From NCBI GenBank assembly GCA_040635515.1, contig JBEYHY010000001.1, positions 62,001 to 126,000 on the forward strand: a DNA stretch of 64,000 bases, given 5' to 3'. Of this stretch, positions 1 through 8,053 are shown one piece after another; the first letter of the stretch is position 1; every line of letters begins with the position of its first letter. Position numbers and translations under genes: made by a program. This DNA is from Prauserella_A sp040635515 (GTDB lineage Bacteria > Actinomycetota > Actinomycetes > Mycobacteriales > Pseudonocardiaceae). The notes beneath the pieces are model-generated. The model saw only the letters and a program-made list of their open reading frames with translations. It was not told the DNA's origin and did no database searches.

Positions 1-27
1 CATCGCGCACGCGCCGGATGTGACGAG

Positions 28-690
28 ATGAATCGCAAGCTCGTGCTGACCATCGTCGCCGCGGCCGTCACGACGGCCGTCGTCGCGACGTTGCTCATCA
101 TGACCCGGCCCGGCGACGAGCCGGCCGAGAGCGAGCGGCCGCCGCCGGTTCCGGCCGAGGTGCTCGTGCGTCCCGACAGTCACCGGCTCTCCACGGCGGA
201 GGACGGAAAGGCGACGCTGGTCGAATTTCTCGACTTCGAATGCGAGGCCTGTGGTGCCGTCTATCCGGCGATGGAGCAGGTCCGGCGGCAATACGAGGGA
301 CGGATCACCTATGTGATCCGTTATTTTCCCGTCGCCCGTAGTCATCCCAACGCGGAACTCGCGGCCCGCACGGCCGAGGCCGCCGCGCGGCAAGGCGAGT
401 TCGAAGCCATGTACATGCTGTTGTTCGAGCGGCAGGAGCAGTGGAGTCATCAGCGGGAGCCGCAGCGGGAAGTCTTTCTCGGCTACGCGAGGGAGATCGG
501 CCTCGACATCGCCCGCTTCGAGGCCGATTGGGACAGCAAGCAGGTCGAGGACCGGATCCGCCGCGACCAGCGCGACGGTGTCACGGCCGGTGTGGAGGGC
601 ACGCCGACCTTCTATCTCAACGGCAGGCTCTTCCAGCCGGGGTCTCTTGAGGAGCTGACCGGGGCACTCGACGAGGCTCTCGCCCGGTAG
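28..690 (+). CDS. DsbA-like membrane-anchored thiol oxidoreductase
   Basis: This 220-residue protein has an N-terminal hydrophobic helix (residues about 5-25) followed by a Pro-rich linker and a thioredoxin-fold DsbA/DSBA-like domain. The redox motif is C72-E-A-C75, and the expected cis-proline follows Thr192 (T192-P193) near the C-terminus. Family knowledge predicts a membrane-tethered extracytoplasmic thiol oxidase or isomerase acting on exported proteins. The ATG at 28 follows an in-frame TGA at 21-23 that could end an upstream partner gene, but only six codons of that are visible. The substrate is unknown. Confidence 0.88.
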   Translation: MNRKLVLTIVAAAVTTAVVATLLIMTRPGDEPAESERPPPVPAEVLVRPDSHRLSTAEDGKATLVEFLDFECEACGAVYPAMEQVRRQYEGRITYVIRYFPVARSHPNAELAARTAEAAARQGEFEAMYMLLFERQEQWSHQREPQREVFLGYAREIGLDIARFEADWDSKQVEDRIRRDQRDGVTAGVEGTPTFYLNGRLFQPGSLEELTGALDEALAR

Positions 691-694
691 CAAC

Positions 695-712
695 TATTCT
701 AGTGCTAGAATA
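695..712. promoter_or_regulatory. Palindromic operator upstream of padR
   Basis: TATTCTAG-TG-CTAGAATA is a perfect 8-bp inverted repeat with a 2-bp centre. It is markedly AT-rich for this genome and ends 6 bp before the GTG start of the PadR gene. Position and symmetry suggest an autoregulatory PadR operator, which is inference. Confidence 0.7.
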
Positions 713-718
713 ATTGCC

Positions 719-1243
719 GTGAAGCTGACTCCGTCCGAATTGACCGTCCTCGGGTTGCTCATCGAGCAACCCCGGCACGGCTACGACCTCGAACGGGTCA
801 TCGAACAGCGCGGGGTCCGCGAATGGACCGACATCGGGTTCTCGTCGATCTACTACCTGCTGTCCAAACTGGAGAAACGAGGGCTGGTCGAGGCGGGTGA
901 AGCGGCCGGTGCGGCGAAGTCGCGCCGCGTCTTTCACGCGACGACGGCGGGAAAGAAGGCCGCGACGCACACCGCGCGTGCGCTCGTCGAGGAATTCCTC
1001 CCGGTCGCGCACCCGCTGCTCGTCGGCATCGCCAACCTCCCGCTGCTCACGGAGCAGAGCTACCGAACGGCGTTGCGAAGCAGGTTCGATCAGGTCGAGG
1101 CCCGTATCGCCGAGGTGCGGGAAACCCAGCGGGCCCAGCAGTCGCTGCCGATGGCGGCGCGTGAGGTGTTCTCGTACTCGCTGAGCCTCCTTGAGGCGGA
1201 AAGGTCGTGGCTCGCGGAGCGGGTCAGGGTGGATGATGACTGA
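719..1243 (+). CDS. PadR-family transcriptional regulator
   Basis: The protein has 174 residues. The N-terminal 75 residues form a PadR winged helix (LTPSELTVLGLL, GYDLERVIEQRG, SSIYYLLSKLEKRGLV), followed by a PadR-type C-terminal helical dimerisation region. The GTG start at 719 lies only 6 bp after the palindrome at 695-712, leaving no room for a Shine-Dalgarno, so translation may be leaderless. The 3' end overlaps the GyrI-like gene, so the two are probably cotranscribed. PadR proteins usually repress efflux or detoxification genes; the ligand cannot be read from sequence. Confidence 0.9.
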   Translation: MKLTPSELTVLGLLIEQPRHGYDLERVIEQRGVREWTDIGFSSIYYLLSKLEKRGLVEAGEAAGAAKSRRVFHATTAGKKAATHTARALVEEFLPVAHPLLVGIANLPLLTEQSYRTALRSRFDQVEARIAEVRETQRAQQSLPMAAREVFSYSLSLLEAERSWLAERVRVDDD

Positions 1244-1859
1244 CAAGATCGACTTCAAGAAGACCCTCGACGGTTACCAGGCGCAACGAGGCCGGTTCCG
1301 GATCGTCGAGGTGCCGAGCACGCGGTACCTCATGATCGACGGTCATGGTGACCCGAACACGGCACCGGCGTTCGCCGAGGCGGTCGAGACGCTCTACCCG
1401 GTGGCCTACGCCCTGAAGTTCGCGAGCAAGCGGGAACTGGGCCGCGACTACGTCGTCACGCCGCTGGAAGGCCTGTGGTGGGGAGAGGACATGGCTTCCT
1501 TCACGGCGAAGCGTGACAAGTCGCGATGGGACTGGACGCTGATGATCATGGTTCCCGACTGGCTCGGCGATGACATGGTCACCGCCGCCATCGAGAAGGC
1601 GGGTGCGAAGAACCGCCCCGCGCGACTCGATGACGTGCGCGTTGAATCGCTGACCGAGGGAAGCAGTGTGCAGACCCTGCACGTCGGCTCCTACGACGAC
1701 GAAGCGGACGTGCTCGCCACGATGCACGAGAAGTTCATACCTGACAACGGTTTGCGGATGACCGGTAAGCACCACGAGATCTATCTCAGCGACTTCCGCA
1801 AGGTCGCTCCGGACAAGCTCCGTACCATCCTGCGGCAGCCGGTCGTCGCCGAGGCGTGA
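1236..1859 (+). CDS. GyrI-like small-molecule-binding domain protein
   Basis: About 207 residues, starting at the second of two tandem ATGs (1233/1236) inside the end of padR. The N-terminus KIDFKKTLDGYQAQ, then VPSTRYLMIDGHGDPN and the block TPLEGLWW, match the GyrI-like/SOUL-type domain proteins commonly encoded beside actinobacterial PadR or MerR regulators. These domains bind hydrophobic or cationic ligands. With the overlapping padR it probably forms a sensor/sequestration pair for a drug-like compound. No catalytic residues are assigned. Confidence 0.8.
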   Translation: MTDKIDFKKTLDGYQAQRGRFRIVEVPSTRYLMIDGHGDPNTAPAFAEAVETLYPVAYALKFASKRELGRDYVVTPLEGLWWGEDMASFTAKRDKSRWDWTLMIMVPDWLGDDMVTAAIEKAGAKNRPARLDDVRVESLTEGSSVQTLHVGSYDDEADVLATMHEKFIPDNGLRMTGKHHEIYLSDFRKVAPDKLRTILRQPVVAEA

Positions 1860-1868
1860 GAAACCCGG

Positions 1869-2489
1869 TCACGCGCGCCGTGCGTAGACGATGACGTTGT
1901 CGAGGTAACGCCTCGCCGAGGAGTCGAACTCACCTCCGCAGGTCACCAGGCGCAGTTCGGAGCCGGGAGTCTCGCCGTAGACCGACCGGGCGGGAAAACG
2001 GTCCTTCGCGTGCCGCTCCAATGTGGTCACCGTGAAGGTGACCGTTGTCCCGTCCTCGCGGTCGACGAGCACCCGCCGGCCCGGGACGAGACCGGCGAGG
2101 CGGTGGAACACGGCGGGCCCCTTGTAGGAGTCGACGTGTCCCGCGATGACAGCCGGGCCACGCTCACCCGGCTCCGGCCCGGCGCGCCACCAGCCGGTCA
2201 GGTGATTTCCCGGCGGAGGAGGCAGTACGCCGTCCGCGTCGGTGTCGAGCGGCACGATCGGAGCATCGACATCGATGCCGGGTATGCGCACCCGCACCGG
2301 CGCCGCGGCGTCCTCGTCCACAGTGGACGTAGCGGTGATTGCCGGTGCGGGCCCGGTTTCTCGCCGTTCCGGTATGGCTGCGCCACCGTCGCAGGACGTG
2401 AGGGTGACGATGACGACTCCGGCGAGCGCGGCGGCCACCGTTTGTCGCGGGCGGCCGCCGCGGGGACACCGGATGGTATCCACTGTCAT
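1869..2489 (-). CDS. Class F sortase
   Basis: 206 residues. The N-terminal hydrophobic stretch ends in L-T-S-C, which could be a lipobox or an uncleaved anchor. The sortase domain carries H118 (AGHVDS), C184 (LVTCGG) and R194 (RRYLDN), the full catalytic His/Cys/Arg set. The region IPGIDVDAPIVPL and the block GWWRAGPEPGERGPAVIAGH are typical of actinobacterial class F sortases, whose role is cell-wall anchoring or pilin-like transpeptidation. It lies 3 bp downstream of a small exported protein with a sorting-signal-like C-terminus, its likely substrate. A paralogous pair is at 59243-60298. Confidence 0.9.
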   Translation of the reverse strand: MTVDTIRCPRGGRPRQTVAAALAGVVIVTLTSCDGGAAIPERRETGPAPAITATSTVDEDAAAPVRVRIPGIDVDAPIVPLDTDADGVLPPPPGNHLTGWWRAGPEPGERGPAVIAGHVDSYKGPAVFHRLAGLVPGRRVLVDREDGTTVTFTVTTLERHAKDRFPARSVYGETPGSELRLVTCGGEFDSSARRYLDNVIVYARRA

Positions 2490-2492
2490 CGG

Positions 2493-2771
2493 TCAGCCGC
2501 GTTCCTCGCCGCGCCTGCTTCGGACGAGCATCGCGCCCGAGGCGACGGCGAGAACGGTCGCGCCTGCCACGGTCCAGGTCAGCGCGCTACCATCGGTGTC
2601 CTCCGCGGTGCCGCCGAAACCGGTTTCGATGCCGCCGCGAGGCATGGCGCCGTCGTCCTGGGCGGGGGCGACGGGCGCGGGTGCGGCGAGTGCGGGGGCC
2701 GCCGCGCCGACCACGAGTCCGCCGCCGAGCAGTGCCGCCGCGAGCAATCGCCTTCCGTGCTGCCGGTTCAT
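2493..2771 (-). CDS. Small exported sortase-substrate-like protein
   Basis: 92 residues. The start at 2771 follows an AGAAGGAG ribosome-binding site; an upstream ATG at 2864 lacks one. It has a signal peptide (RRLLAAALLGGGLVVGAAAPALA), a short Ala/Pro-rich mature region, the motif G-G-I-E-T-G-F-G-G, then a hydrophobic segment and a basic tail (RSRRGEERG). This is the layout of a cell-wall sorting signal, but without LPXTG or LAXTG. It is directly upstream of and cotranscribed with the class F sortase. Being an ETG-motif substrate is an inference supported by the second pair at 59243-60298. Confidence 0.75.
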   Translation of the reverse strand: MNRQHGRRLLAAALLGGGLVVGAAAPALAAPAPVAPAQDDGAMPRGGIETGFGGTAEDTDGSALTWTVAGATVLAVASGAMLVRSRRGEERG

Positions 2772-2880
2772 CGTTCGCTCCTTCTGTGAGTTCCGCTTCG
2801 GGCACACGTCAGCTTTGCGGCACAGGGGGCGAAACAGATGAAACCGGGGTGAGAGACCGTTCATGGGAACGGGATGGCGC

Positions 2881-3360
2881 TCATTTCCCCGATGGGGCCG
2901 ATTCCGGTTCGAGAATGACGACCGCGGTCCTGCCGGGCCGTCGCGCCGCGAACGTGTCGAGGTTGGTGTCGAGTTCGCGCCAGCGTGCCCACAGTCGCTC
3001 GTGTTCCTCGTCGGCGGCGGGCCTGGCGCGCACGCGGCGGGCCCCCTCGACGAGGGTGACGTCGGCTCGGGGTTGCTCTTGGAGGTTCAGCCACCACGCG
3101 GGTTCGGGCTCGGCCCAGCCGTTCATCGCGAGCGTGACCAGGTTGGGGCCGTCGTGGATATAGGCGAGGATGACGCTGCGCTCCTGGCCTGAGCGGCGCC
3201 CGACGGTGGTGAGCCGCATGGTGCCCCACTTGCCGGGACGGGGCGGCCAGAGTCCGCGCCTGCCTCGGCTGAGGCGATACAGGGCGCGGTGCACCTTCCA
3301 GGCCAGTCTGATGAACCAGCGGGGAGGAAGTCGTGCTGGTCGCTTGCGGGGCTCGGGCAT
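2881..3360 (-). CDS. Nitroreductase/deazaflavin (F420)-dependent oxidoreductase
   Basis: 159 residues, starting at the ATG at 3360 behind GGAGGAACC; the longer reading frame upstream has no ribosome-binding site. The split beta-barrel Ddn/DUF385 signature is clear: GTMRLTTVGRRSGQERSVIL, then LVTLAMNGW and WWLNLQ. The family binds F420 (some members heme or FMN) and reduces a range of small molecules or quinones. It is divergent from the ArsR operon. The substrate is not predictable. Confidence 0.85.
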   Translation of the reverse strand: MPEPRKRPARLPPRWFIRLAWKVHRALYRLSRGRRGLWPPRPGKWGTMRLTTVGRRSGQERSVILAYIHDGPNLVTLAMNGWAEPEPAWWLNLQEQPRADVTLVEGARRVRARPAADEEHERLWARWRELDTNLDTFAARRPGRTAVVILEPESAPSGK

Positions 3361-3475
3361 GGTTCCTCCGTGGGGTGAGGTCGGCCCGAACGTAGTGTCG
3401 CCGCGCGGCGCGGCACTAGGGTCGCTGGTCCCGGTTCCGGGATGTTCAGCCGCTTCGGGCAAGAGGACCGCTTGT

Positions 3476-3537
3476 TCAACCTCTGGGTTGACAACGGCGC
3501 GATCGCGGCTTAGATTCTTATTCAACCGGCGAGTTGA
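3476..3537 (+). promoter_or_regulatory. Sigma-70-type promoter with two flanking ArsR-type operators
   Basis: TTGACA (3488-3493), 17 bp, TAGATT (3511-3516) is a near-consensus housekeeping promoter. An inverted repeat TCAACC-TCTG-GGTTGA (3476-3491) overlaps the -35 box. A second, TCAAC-N6-GTTGA (3522-3537), lies in the early transcribed region just before the ATG at 3544. Both share TCAAC arms, consistent with autorepression by the adjacent ArsR protein. Confidence 0.8.
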
Positions 3538-3543
3538 GGAAGC

Positions 3544-3915
3544 ATGGTTGACGAGAGTACGGAACGGCTCAACAGGGCGTTCGCGGCGCTGGCCGATCCC
3601 GTCCGGCGGGATCTGGTGGCCAGGTTGGCCACGGCCGACGCGACCGTGGGCGAACTGGCCGAGCCCTACGACATGAGCCTGCAAGCGGTCTCGAAACACC
3701 TGAAGGTGCTGGAGGCCGCGGGGCTGGTCACTCGTAGCAAACAGGCTCAGCGCAGACCGGTCCATCTCGACGCGGAGGTGTTCGACCTGATGACCAAGTG
3801 GATCGAGCGTTATCGCGCCGAGGCGGAGGAGCGGTACCGGCGGCTGGATGCCCTGCTGGAGAGCACGGCCGACGACACGAATACGGCACAATCCCGGACG
3901 AAGGACGCATCATGA
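3544..3915 (+). CDS. ArsR-family winged-helix repressor
   Basis: 123 residues with GAGGAAGC just upstream of the ATG. The winged-helix core is typical of the metal-independent ArsR group that partners SRPBCC proteins: ALADPVRRDLVARLATADATV, ELAEPYDMSLQAVSKHLKVLE, GLVTRSKQAQRRPVHL. No metal-binding cysteines are present. The gene overlaps the next by ATGA, so translation is coupled. It probably represses its own operon from the operators at 3476-3537. Confidence 0.93.
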   Translation: MVDESTERLNRAFAALADPVRRDLVARLATADATVGELAEPYDMSLQAVSKHLKVLEAAGLVTRSKQAQRRPVHLDAEVFDLMTKWIERYRAEAEERYRRLDALLESTADDTNTAQSRTKDAS

Positions 3916-4400
3916 CAAGTACAAGCAGCGGAACCCGGATCGTCGCTGACGAGAAGGCCCCGACGATCGAGATCATCAGGGAATTCGACGCGGCTCCGGA
4001 GCGCGTGTTCCGCGCACACGTCGACAAGGATCTCTACCGGCAGTGGGTCGGCCCGCGATCGCTGACGACGAGGGTGCTCAAGTGGGAGGCCCGCACGGGC
4101 GGTGAGTGGGCATTCGCCAACGACCGGGACGGTGAGGAGATCGCCGCGTTCTACGGCAGTTTCCATGAGGTCAGGGACGGCGAGCGGATCGTGTGGACCT
4201 TCACCTACGAGGGCGAGCCCGACTCGGTCGCGCTGGAGACACTGACCTTCGAGCGGCTCGAAGGCGGGCGGACGAGGCTGAGGGTACTCAGCGTGGTCAA
4301 GGACTTCGAGACCCGGGACGGCATGCTGGCAAGCGGCATGGAGACCGGGGTCGACGAAGGCTACGGCAAACTCGACGAACTCCTCGCGAAAGAGTCCTGA
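3912..4400 (+). CDS. SRPBCC (AHSA1-like) domain protein
   Basis: 162 residues. The Bet v 1/AHSA1-like fold is recognised from IEIIREFDAAPERVFRAHVD, LYRQWVGPRSL, RTGGEWAFANDRDG and the C-terminal helix MLASGMETGVDEGYGKLDELL. The family binds hydrophobic ligands or acts in stress responses, and ArsR-SRPBCC pairing is widespread in actinomycetes. The start codon overlaps the stop of the ArsR gene, and the next gene starts 1 bp after its stop. Confidence 0.9.
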   Translation: MTSTSSGTRIVADEKAPTIEIIREFDAAPERVFRAHVDKDLYRQWVGPRSLTTRVLKWEARTGGEWAFANDRDGEEIAAFYGSFHEVRDGERIVWTFTYEGEPDSVALETLTFERLEGGRTRLRVLSVVKDFETRDGMLASGMETGVDEGYGKLDELLAKES

Positions 4401-4401
4401 C

Positions 4402-4983
4402 ATGGCCGGGAAAGCAGGGGAGCCTTCGGGACCCGCGCGGCGGCATGCCGGCGACGCGGCCGTGTTCACCGAGCTGGTCGACTCGGCCGCGCCCGGCGCG
4501 TGGTCGCGGCCGAGTCCGGTCGCGGGCTGGACGGCGGCCGATGTCGTCGAGCATCTCGTGTCGTGGTCGCGCGGTTTCCTTGCCGGGGCCGGGATCGAGC
4601 TGCCCGCGCTCGACGTGAAATCCGATCCCGCCACGGCGTGGAAGCGGCACGCCGCCGATATCCAGGCCATTCTCGACGCGCCGGACGGTCGTGTGCTCAG
4701 CAATCCGCACACCGGCGACAAGCCCGTCGACGAGGCGATCGACGAGTTCTACACCGCCGACGTCTGGATGCACTCGTGGGATCTCGCCAAGGCACTGGGC
4801 CGTGAACCGGATCTCGGTGAGCAGCGTTGCGCTTCCGCGCTCACCGCCATGCGGCAGGTGGAGGGAATGTTGCGGGAGAGTGGGCAGTTCGGTGCCGCGG
4901 TCCCGGTCGCGGAGGATGCCTCCGCACAGGACAGGCTGATGGCCTTCATCGGCCGGGACCCCGCCTGGCGGCCCGCTCGCTGA
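4402..4983 (+). CDS. DinB/mycothiol-dependent isomerase-like (TIGR03086-type) protein
   Basis: 193 residues. It resembles the actinobacterial DinB-fold, maleylpyruvate-isomerase-like metal-binding group. WSRPSPVAGWTAADVVEHLVSW supplies the first metal His; a later DVWMHSWDLAKALG supplies the second; the C-terminus has the FIGRDPAWRP block. Members use mycothiol or bind divalent metal. It is third in the ArsR-SRPBCC operon, which suggests a common stress or detoxification role. The reaction is unknown. Confidence 0.82.
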   Translation: MAGKAGEPSGPARRHAGDAAVFTELVDSAAPGAWSRPSPVAGWTAADVVEHLVSWSRGFLAGAGIELPALDVKSDPATAWKRHAADIQAILDAPDGRVLSNPHTGDKPVDEAIDEFYTADVWMHSWDLAKALGREPDLGEQRCASALTAMRQVEGMLRESGQFGAAVPVAEDASAQDRLMAFIGRDPAWRPAR

Positions 4984-5001
4984 GGCGGAACCCTGTTCGG
5001 T

Positions 5002-5856
5002 ATGAGCGGGGTGATGACACGGCTGGACGGGGCGACCCGGTTGTTCTGGCGGCTCGCGGGACGTCCGGTGGACCTCGGGGGTGAGCAGCGGTGGCTGGCG
5101 GCGCCGACGAGTACGACATCGCGCGTCGGCGACGGCTGGCTGCGCTCGGCCGCCGCCGAGTACGGCGGGACGGTACGTGAGGATGCCGGAGGGGTGGGGC
5201 TGCTCGCCGACATGTCCCGATTGGACGGACCGGGCTTCGCGGCGGCCGGGCTGCGCCCCGGGATTCGCGACTTCTACGAGCGAACCTCGGAATGGCGCAT
5301 GGAGGCGTGGACCCAGTGGAGCGCGCTGTTCCAGCCGGGCGGGGAACTGGTGACCCGGTTGTTCGGGCGAAGGGTGCAGCAGCTGGCCCTTCCGACGAGA
5401 CCGCTCGACGTCGCACACGGTATGAGCAGCAGGGTATCGCCGATCGTCGGGCCGGACGGCGAACAACGTGCGGCGGGCTGGCTCCGCACCCTGCGCTCGA
5501 CCGGCGAGTACGTGTTCAGCGGCTGCTACTCGGTCAGGACCCTGCCCGGCTCAGAGCGGCCGAGCGTGCATGTGGCGTTCCCGCTCGAAGCGGGAAACGT
5601 GCAGGTGTTTCTGCGGCCCCGGGTCCTGCCCGGCGGAGCCCTCGAACTGAGCTCACCCTCCGGCTCCTTCGGTGAGGACGGCGCGTATGTCGTGGTCGAC
5701 CACCGCGGGCGTGCGAGCGCGGCCAGGATACCGATTCACGAGCGATTCCACGTGTATGTGGACGGGGAAGGCGTGCTCCGTACCGACCACACGCTCTGGC
5801 TGTGGTCGGCGCGGGTGCTGCGTATCCACTACAAGCTCACCCCGGCTCTTCCCTGA
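5002..5856 (+). CDS. Conserved hypothetical protein
   Basis: 284 residues with no signal peptide or membrane helix. It is Trp/Arg-rich with blocks such as IRDFYERTSEWRMEAWTQWS and HVYVDGEGVLRTDHTLWLW. I do not recognise a catalytic motif. The length and the even distribution of conserved-looking aromatic residues argue for a real globular protein. It lies 18 bp after the DinB-like gene and may end that operon. Confidence 0.6.
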   Translation: MSGVMTRLDGATRLFWRLAGRPVDLGGEQRWLAAPTSTTSRVGDGWLRSAAAEYGGTVREDAGGVGLLADMSRLDGPGFAAAGLRPGIRDFYERTSEWRMEAWTQWSALFQPGGELVTRLFGRRVQQLALPTRPLDVAHGMSSRVSPIVGPDGEQRAAGWLRTLRSTGEYVFSGCYSVRTLPGSERPSVHVAFPLEAGNVQVFLRPRVLPGGALELSSPSGSFGEDGAYVVVDHRGRASAARIPIHERFHVYVDGEGVLRTDHTLWLWSARVLRIHYKLTPALP

Positions 5857-5936
5857 ACGCGCGGTGTCCCGGTGTCACAGAACCGGGGTGCCTTCTCGTC
5901 TCGGGGCTGACGCCGATCGGGACGAAGGAGCCGAAG

Positions 5937-6323
5937 ATGGACATCGCGCTGTGGATCGCGGCGGGGGTGCTGGCCGCGGTCTGTCTGACCGGCGCGGGCA
6001 AGATGTTCGTGCCCAAGGACAAGCTCGCCGGGATGGGTGGTGAGGCCACGAAATGGGTCGAGGACTTCAGCCCCGCCTCACTCAAGGCCATCGGAGCGAT
6101 CGAACTGCTGGCCGCGATCGGCCTGATTCTCCCCGCGGCGCTGGACATCGCGCCCGTCATGGTGCCGGTGGCCGCGACCGGGCTGGTGCTGCTGTTCATC
6201 GGGGCGCTCACGATGCGGCTGCGCAGGGGAGAGCGGGTGACCGTCACCGGAGACCTGATCTGGCTCGGTATCGCGATTTTCGTCGCGTGGGGCAGGTTCG
6301 GCCCCGCGGCGTTCCCTGCCTGA
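5937..6323 (+). CDS. DoxX-family membrane protein
   Basis: 128 residues with four predicted membrane helices (residues about 4-22, 45-65, 70-92, 103-120). The DoxX-like pattern is LTGAGKMFVP, then AIGAIELLAAIGLILP and GDLIWLGIAIFVAWGRFGP. The start follows GAAGGAG. The family is small and poorly defined, with links to thiosulphate:quinone oxidoreductase and redox-stress complexes. It is followed by a convergent hairpin terminator. Confidence 0.85.
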   Translation: MDIALWIAAGVLAAVCLTGAGKMFVPKDKLAGMGGEATKWVEDFSPASLKAIGAIELLAAIGLILPAALDIAPVMVPVAATGLVLLFIGALTMRLRRGERVTVTGDLIWLGIAIFVAWGRFGPAAFPA

Positions 6324-6324
6324 C

Positions 6325-6357
6325 CCCCGCGACGAGGCATTGCCGGTCGTCGCGGGG
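6325..6357. terminator. Bidirectional hairpin between doxX and the SDR gene
   Basis: CCCCGCGACGA (6325-6335) and TCGTCGCGGGG (6347-6357) form a perfect 11-bp stem with an 11-nt loop. It starts 2 bp after the DoxX stop and 16 bp from the SDR stop on the other strand. There is no U-tract, as is common in high-G+C actinomycetes. Confidence 0.75.
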
Positions 6358-6372
6358 AACGGCCGGTCACCG

Positions 6373-7128
6373 TCAGCGGGTGGTGTACCCGCCGTTGGCG
6401 AGGATCGTCTGGCCGGTGATCCACCAGCCCTCGGTGGCGAGGAAGCGGACGATGGGGGCGATGTCCTCGATCTTCGTGAGCTGGTTGCCCATCGCCTGGG
6501 ACTTGTGGAACTCGACCCGTTCCGGGGTTTCCTGGCCGTAGAAGAACGGGGTGTCCATCGGGCCGGGCGCGACGGCCGTCACCGAGATGCCCCGGGGCGC
6601 GAACTCCTTCGCGGCGGCCCTCGTGAAGTGCTCGACGGGGCTCTTGCCTCCGGCGTAGGTGGAGTATCCGTCGGTAAAGGCGGCGAGCAGGCTGGTGACG
6701 ATTGTGATGATCTTCCCGCCGTCGGCGAGTCCCTTTCCGGCCTGCTGGATGAAGAAGTACGCGGCTTTGGCGTTGATGTCGAACATCGCGTCGTACTCGT
6801 CCTCGGTCGTCTCCGCGATCGGTTTGCGCAGCACCTTGCCGACCGTGTTGACGGCGACGTCGATGGGGCCGAGCGCACCGGTGGCCTCGGCGAACAATCG
6901 TTCGACGTTCACCGGCCTTGTCAGGTCGCCCGTGAGCAGGACGGCCTTCGCGCCCGCGTCTTCGACCGCGGCCAGTGTCCGCTCGGCTTCGGGGCGGGAC
7001 GCCTCGGAGTTGTAGTGGATGGCGACGTTCGCGCCCTCCGCCGCGGCCTGGCGGGCGATGAGTCCCCCGAGGTTCTTCCCGCCTCCCGCGATGAGGACGT
7101 TCTTGCCCTGGAGCCTGTTCCCGGTCAT
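6373..7128 (-). CDS. SDR-family NAD(P)-dependent oxidoreductase
   Basis: 251 residues. The ATG at 7128 is preferred because GGAGG lies 7 nt upstream; the in-frame GTG at 7134 is too close to it. The Rossmann glycine motif is the variant A-G-G-G-K-N-L-G-G, and the catalytic Y158-A-G-G-K162 is intact. This is a classical short-chain dehydrogenase with VAPGPMDTPFF as the substrate-loop block. It is divergent from a TetR regulator that probably controls it through the inverted repeat at 7152-7176. Confidence 0.92.
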   Translation of the reverse strand: MTGNRLQGKNVLIAGGGKNLGGLIARQAAAEGANVAIHYNSEASRPEAERTLAAVEDAGAKAVLLTGDLTRPVNVERLFAEATGALGPIDVAVNTVGKVLRKPIAETTEDEYDAMFDINAKAAYFFIQQAGKGLADGGKIITIVTSLLAAFTDGYSTYAGGKSPVEHFTRAAAKEFAPRGISVTAVAPGPMDTPFFYGQETPERVEFHKSQAMGNQLTKIEDIAPIVRFLATEGWWITGQTILANGGYTTR

Positions 7129-7151
7129 GCTCACTCCTCCTTATCGTCGAT

Positions 7152-7176
7152 ATGTATCAGCATATCACTGATATAT
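7152..7176. promoter_or_regulatory. TetR-type operator between SDR and tetR genes
   Basis: The inverted repeat TATCAG-N7-CTGATA (7155-7160/7168-7173), extending as AT..AT on each side, sits in an unusually AT-rich 63-bp divergent intergenic region. This is a typical size and location for a TetR operator controlling both genes. Confidence 0.72.
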
Positions 7177-7191
7177 GCCTAGCATAGCAAT

Positions 7192-7878
7192 ATGACAGAG
7201 TCGGCACATCCCGATACACGCTCCCGGCTGCTCGACGCCGCCGCGGAGCTGATCGCCGCCGACCCCGGCGAGGACTTCTCCCTGCGCAAGGTCTGCGAAG
7301 CGGTGGGAGTGAAGATGCCGACGCTGTACCACTTCTTCGGAAGCAAACAGGGGCTCATCGAAGCCGTCATCGAACGCGGCTTCGACATGTACCTGGAACA
7401 AAAAGGATCAACCGAGTCGACCGGCGACCCGATCCAGGACATTCGCGCGGGCTGGGACGCCCACGTCGCCTTCGGACTGGCCAATCCCGGCTTCTATACC
7501 CTCATGTACGGCAAGGTCCGGCCCGGCTACTCGCCCGCGGCGCAGGCCCGCCCCAGCGAAATCCTCCGATCGCTCACCCGCAGGGCGGCGGATCAAGGGC
7601 GGCTCGTCGTGCCTTCGGAGCAGGCCGCCGCCCACATCCTCGTCACCAACATCGGCGTGACCCTGCGGCAGATCATTCTCAACGCCGAGGATCGGGCCCT
7701 TTCGGACGCGGTGCGGGAGGGAGCGATCGCGGCGATCACCGGGATCGCTCACCCGAACACCCTTCCCGCGTTCGGTCACGACATCGTCGAACGAGCCGCC
7801 GCGCATCCCGGCATCCTTGGTGCCGCCGAAACCCAGCTGCTCATCCAGTGGATCCATCGGCTGCAAGCGGAGTCGTGA
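7192..7878 (+). CDS. TetR/AcrR-family transcriptional regulator
   Basis: 228 residues. The N-terminal HTH is DTRSRLLDAAAELIAADPG, FSLRKVCEAVGVKMPTLYHFFGSKQGLIEAV. The C-terminal ligand-binding domain is all helical. The gene is divergent from the SDR gene with the palindrome between them, so local control of the SDR is the simplest reading. The ATG at 7192 lies close to the operator and has no strong Shine-Dalgarno. Confidence 0.93.
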   Translation: MTESAHPDTRSRLLDAAAELIAADPGEDFSLRKVCEAVGVKMPTLYHFFGSKQGLIEAVIERGFDMYLEQKGSTESTGDPIQDIRAGWDAHVAFGLANPGFYTLMYGKVRPGYSPAAQARPSEILRSLTRRAADQGRLVVPSEQAAAHILVTNIGVTLRQIILNAEDRALSDAVREGAIAAITGIAHPNTLPAFGHDIVERAAAHPGILGAAETQLLIQWIHRLQAES

Positions 7879-8053
7879 CCCGGTTTCACCGGTGCGATAA
7901 GTGGTTTACAGGTCGAACCCGGTGCGCGGGCGGGCGACCGTTTCCTACCATGAGTCCGGTCTGCTGGACTCCGCACAGGGCGAGTGCGCCGACACCGGAC
8001 CGGGTCGGCGGAACGGGTTCGTGATGGCGGCGTGACACCGACAGGAGGTACGC

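Noticed and set aside
1..23. Possible 3' end of an upstream gene (in-frame TGA at 21-23)
   Set aside because: Only six codons are visible, so nothing can be said about the product. A DsbB/VKOR partner would be plausible but is unsupported.
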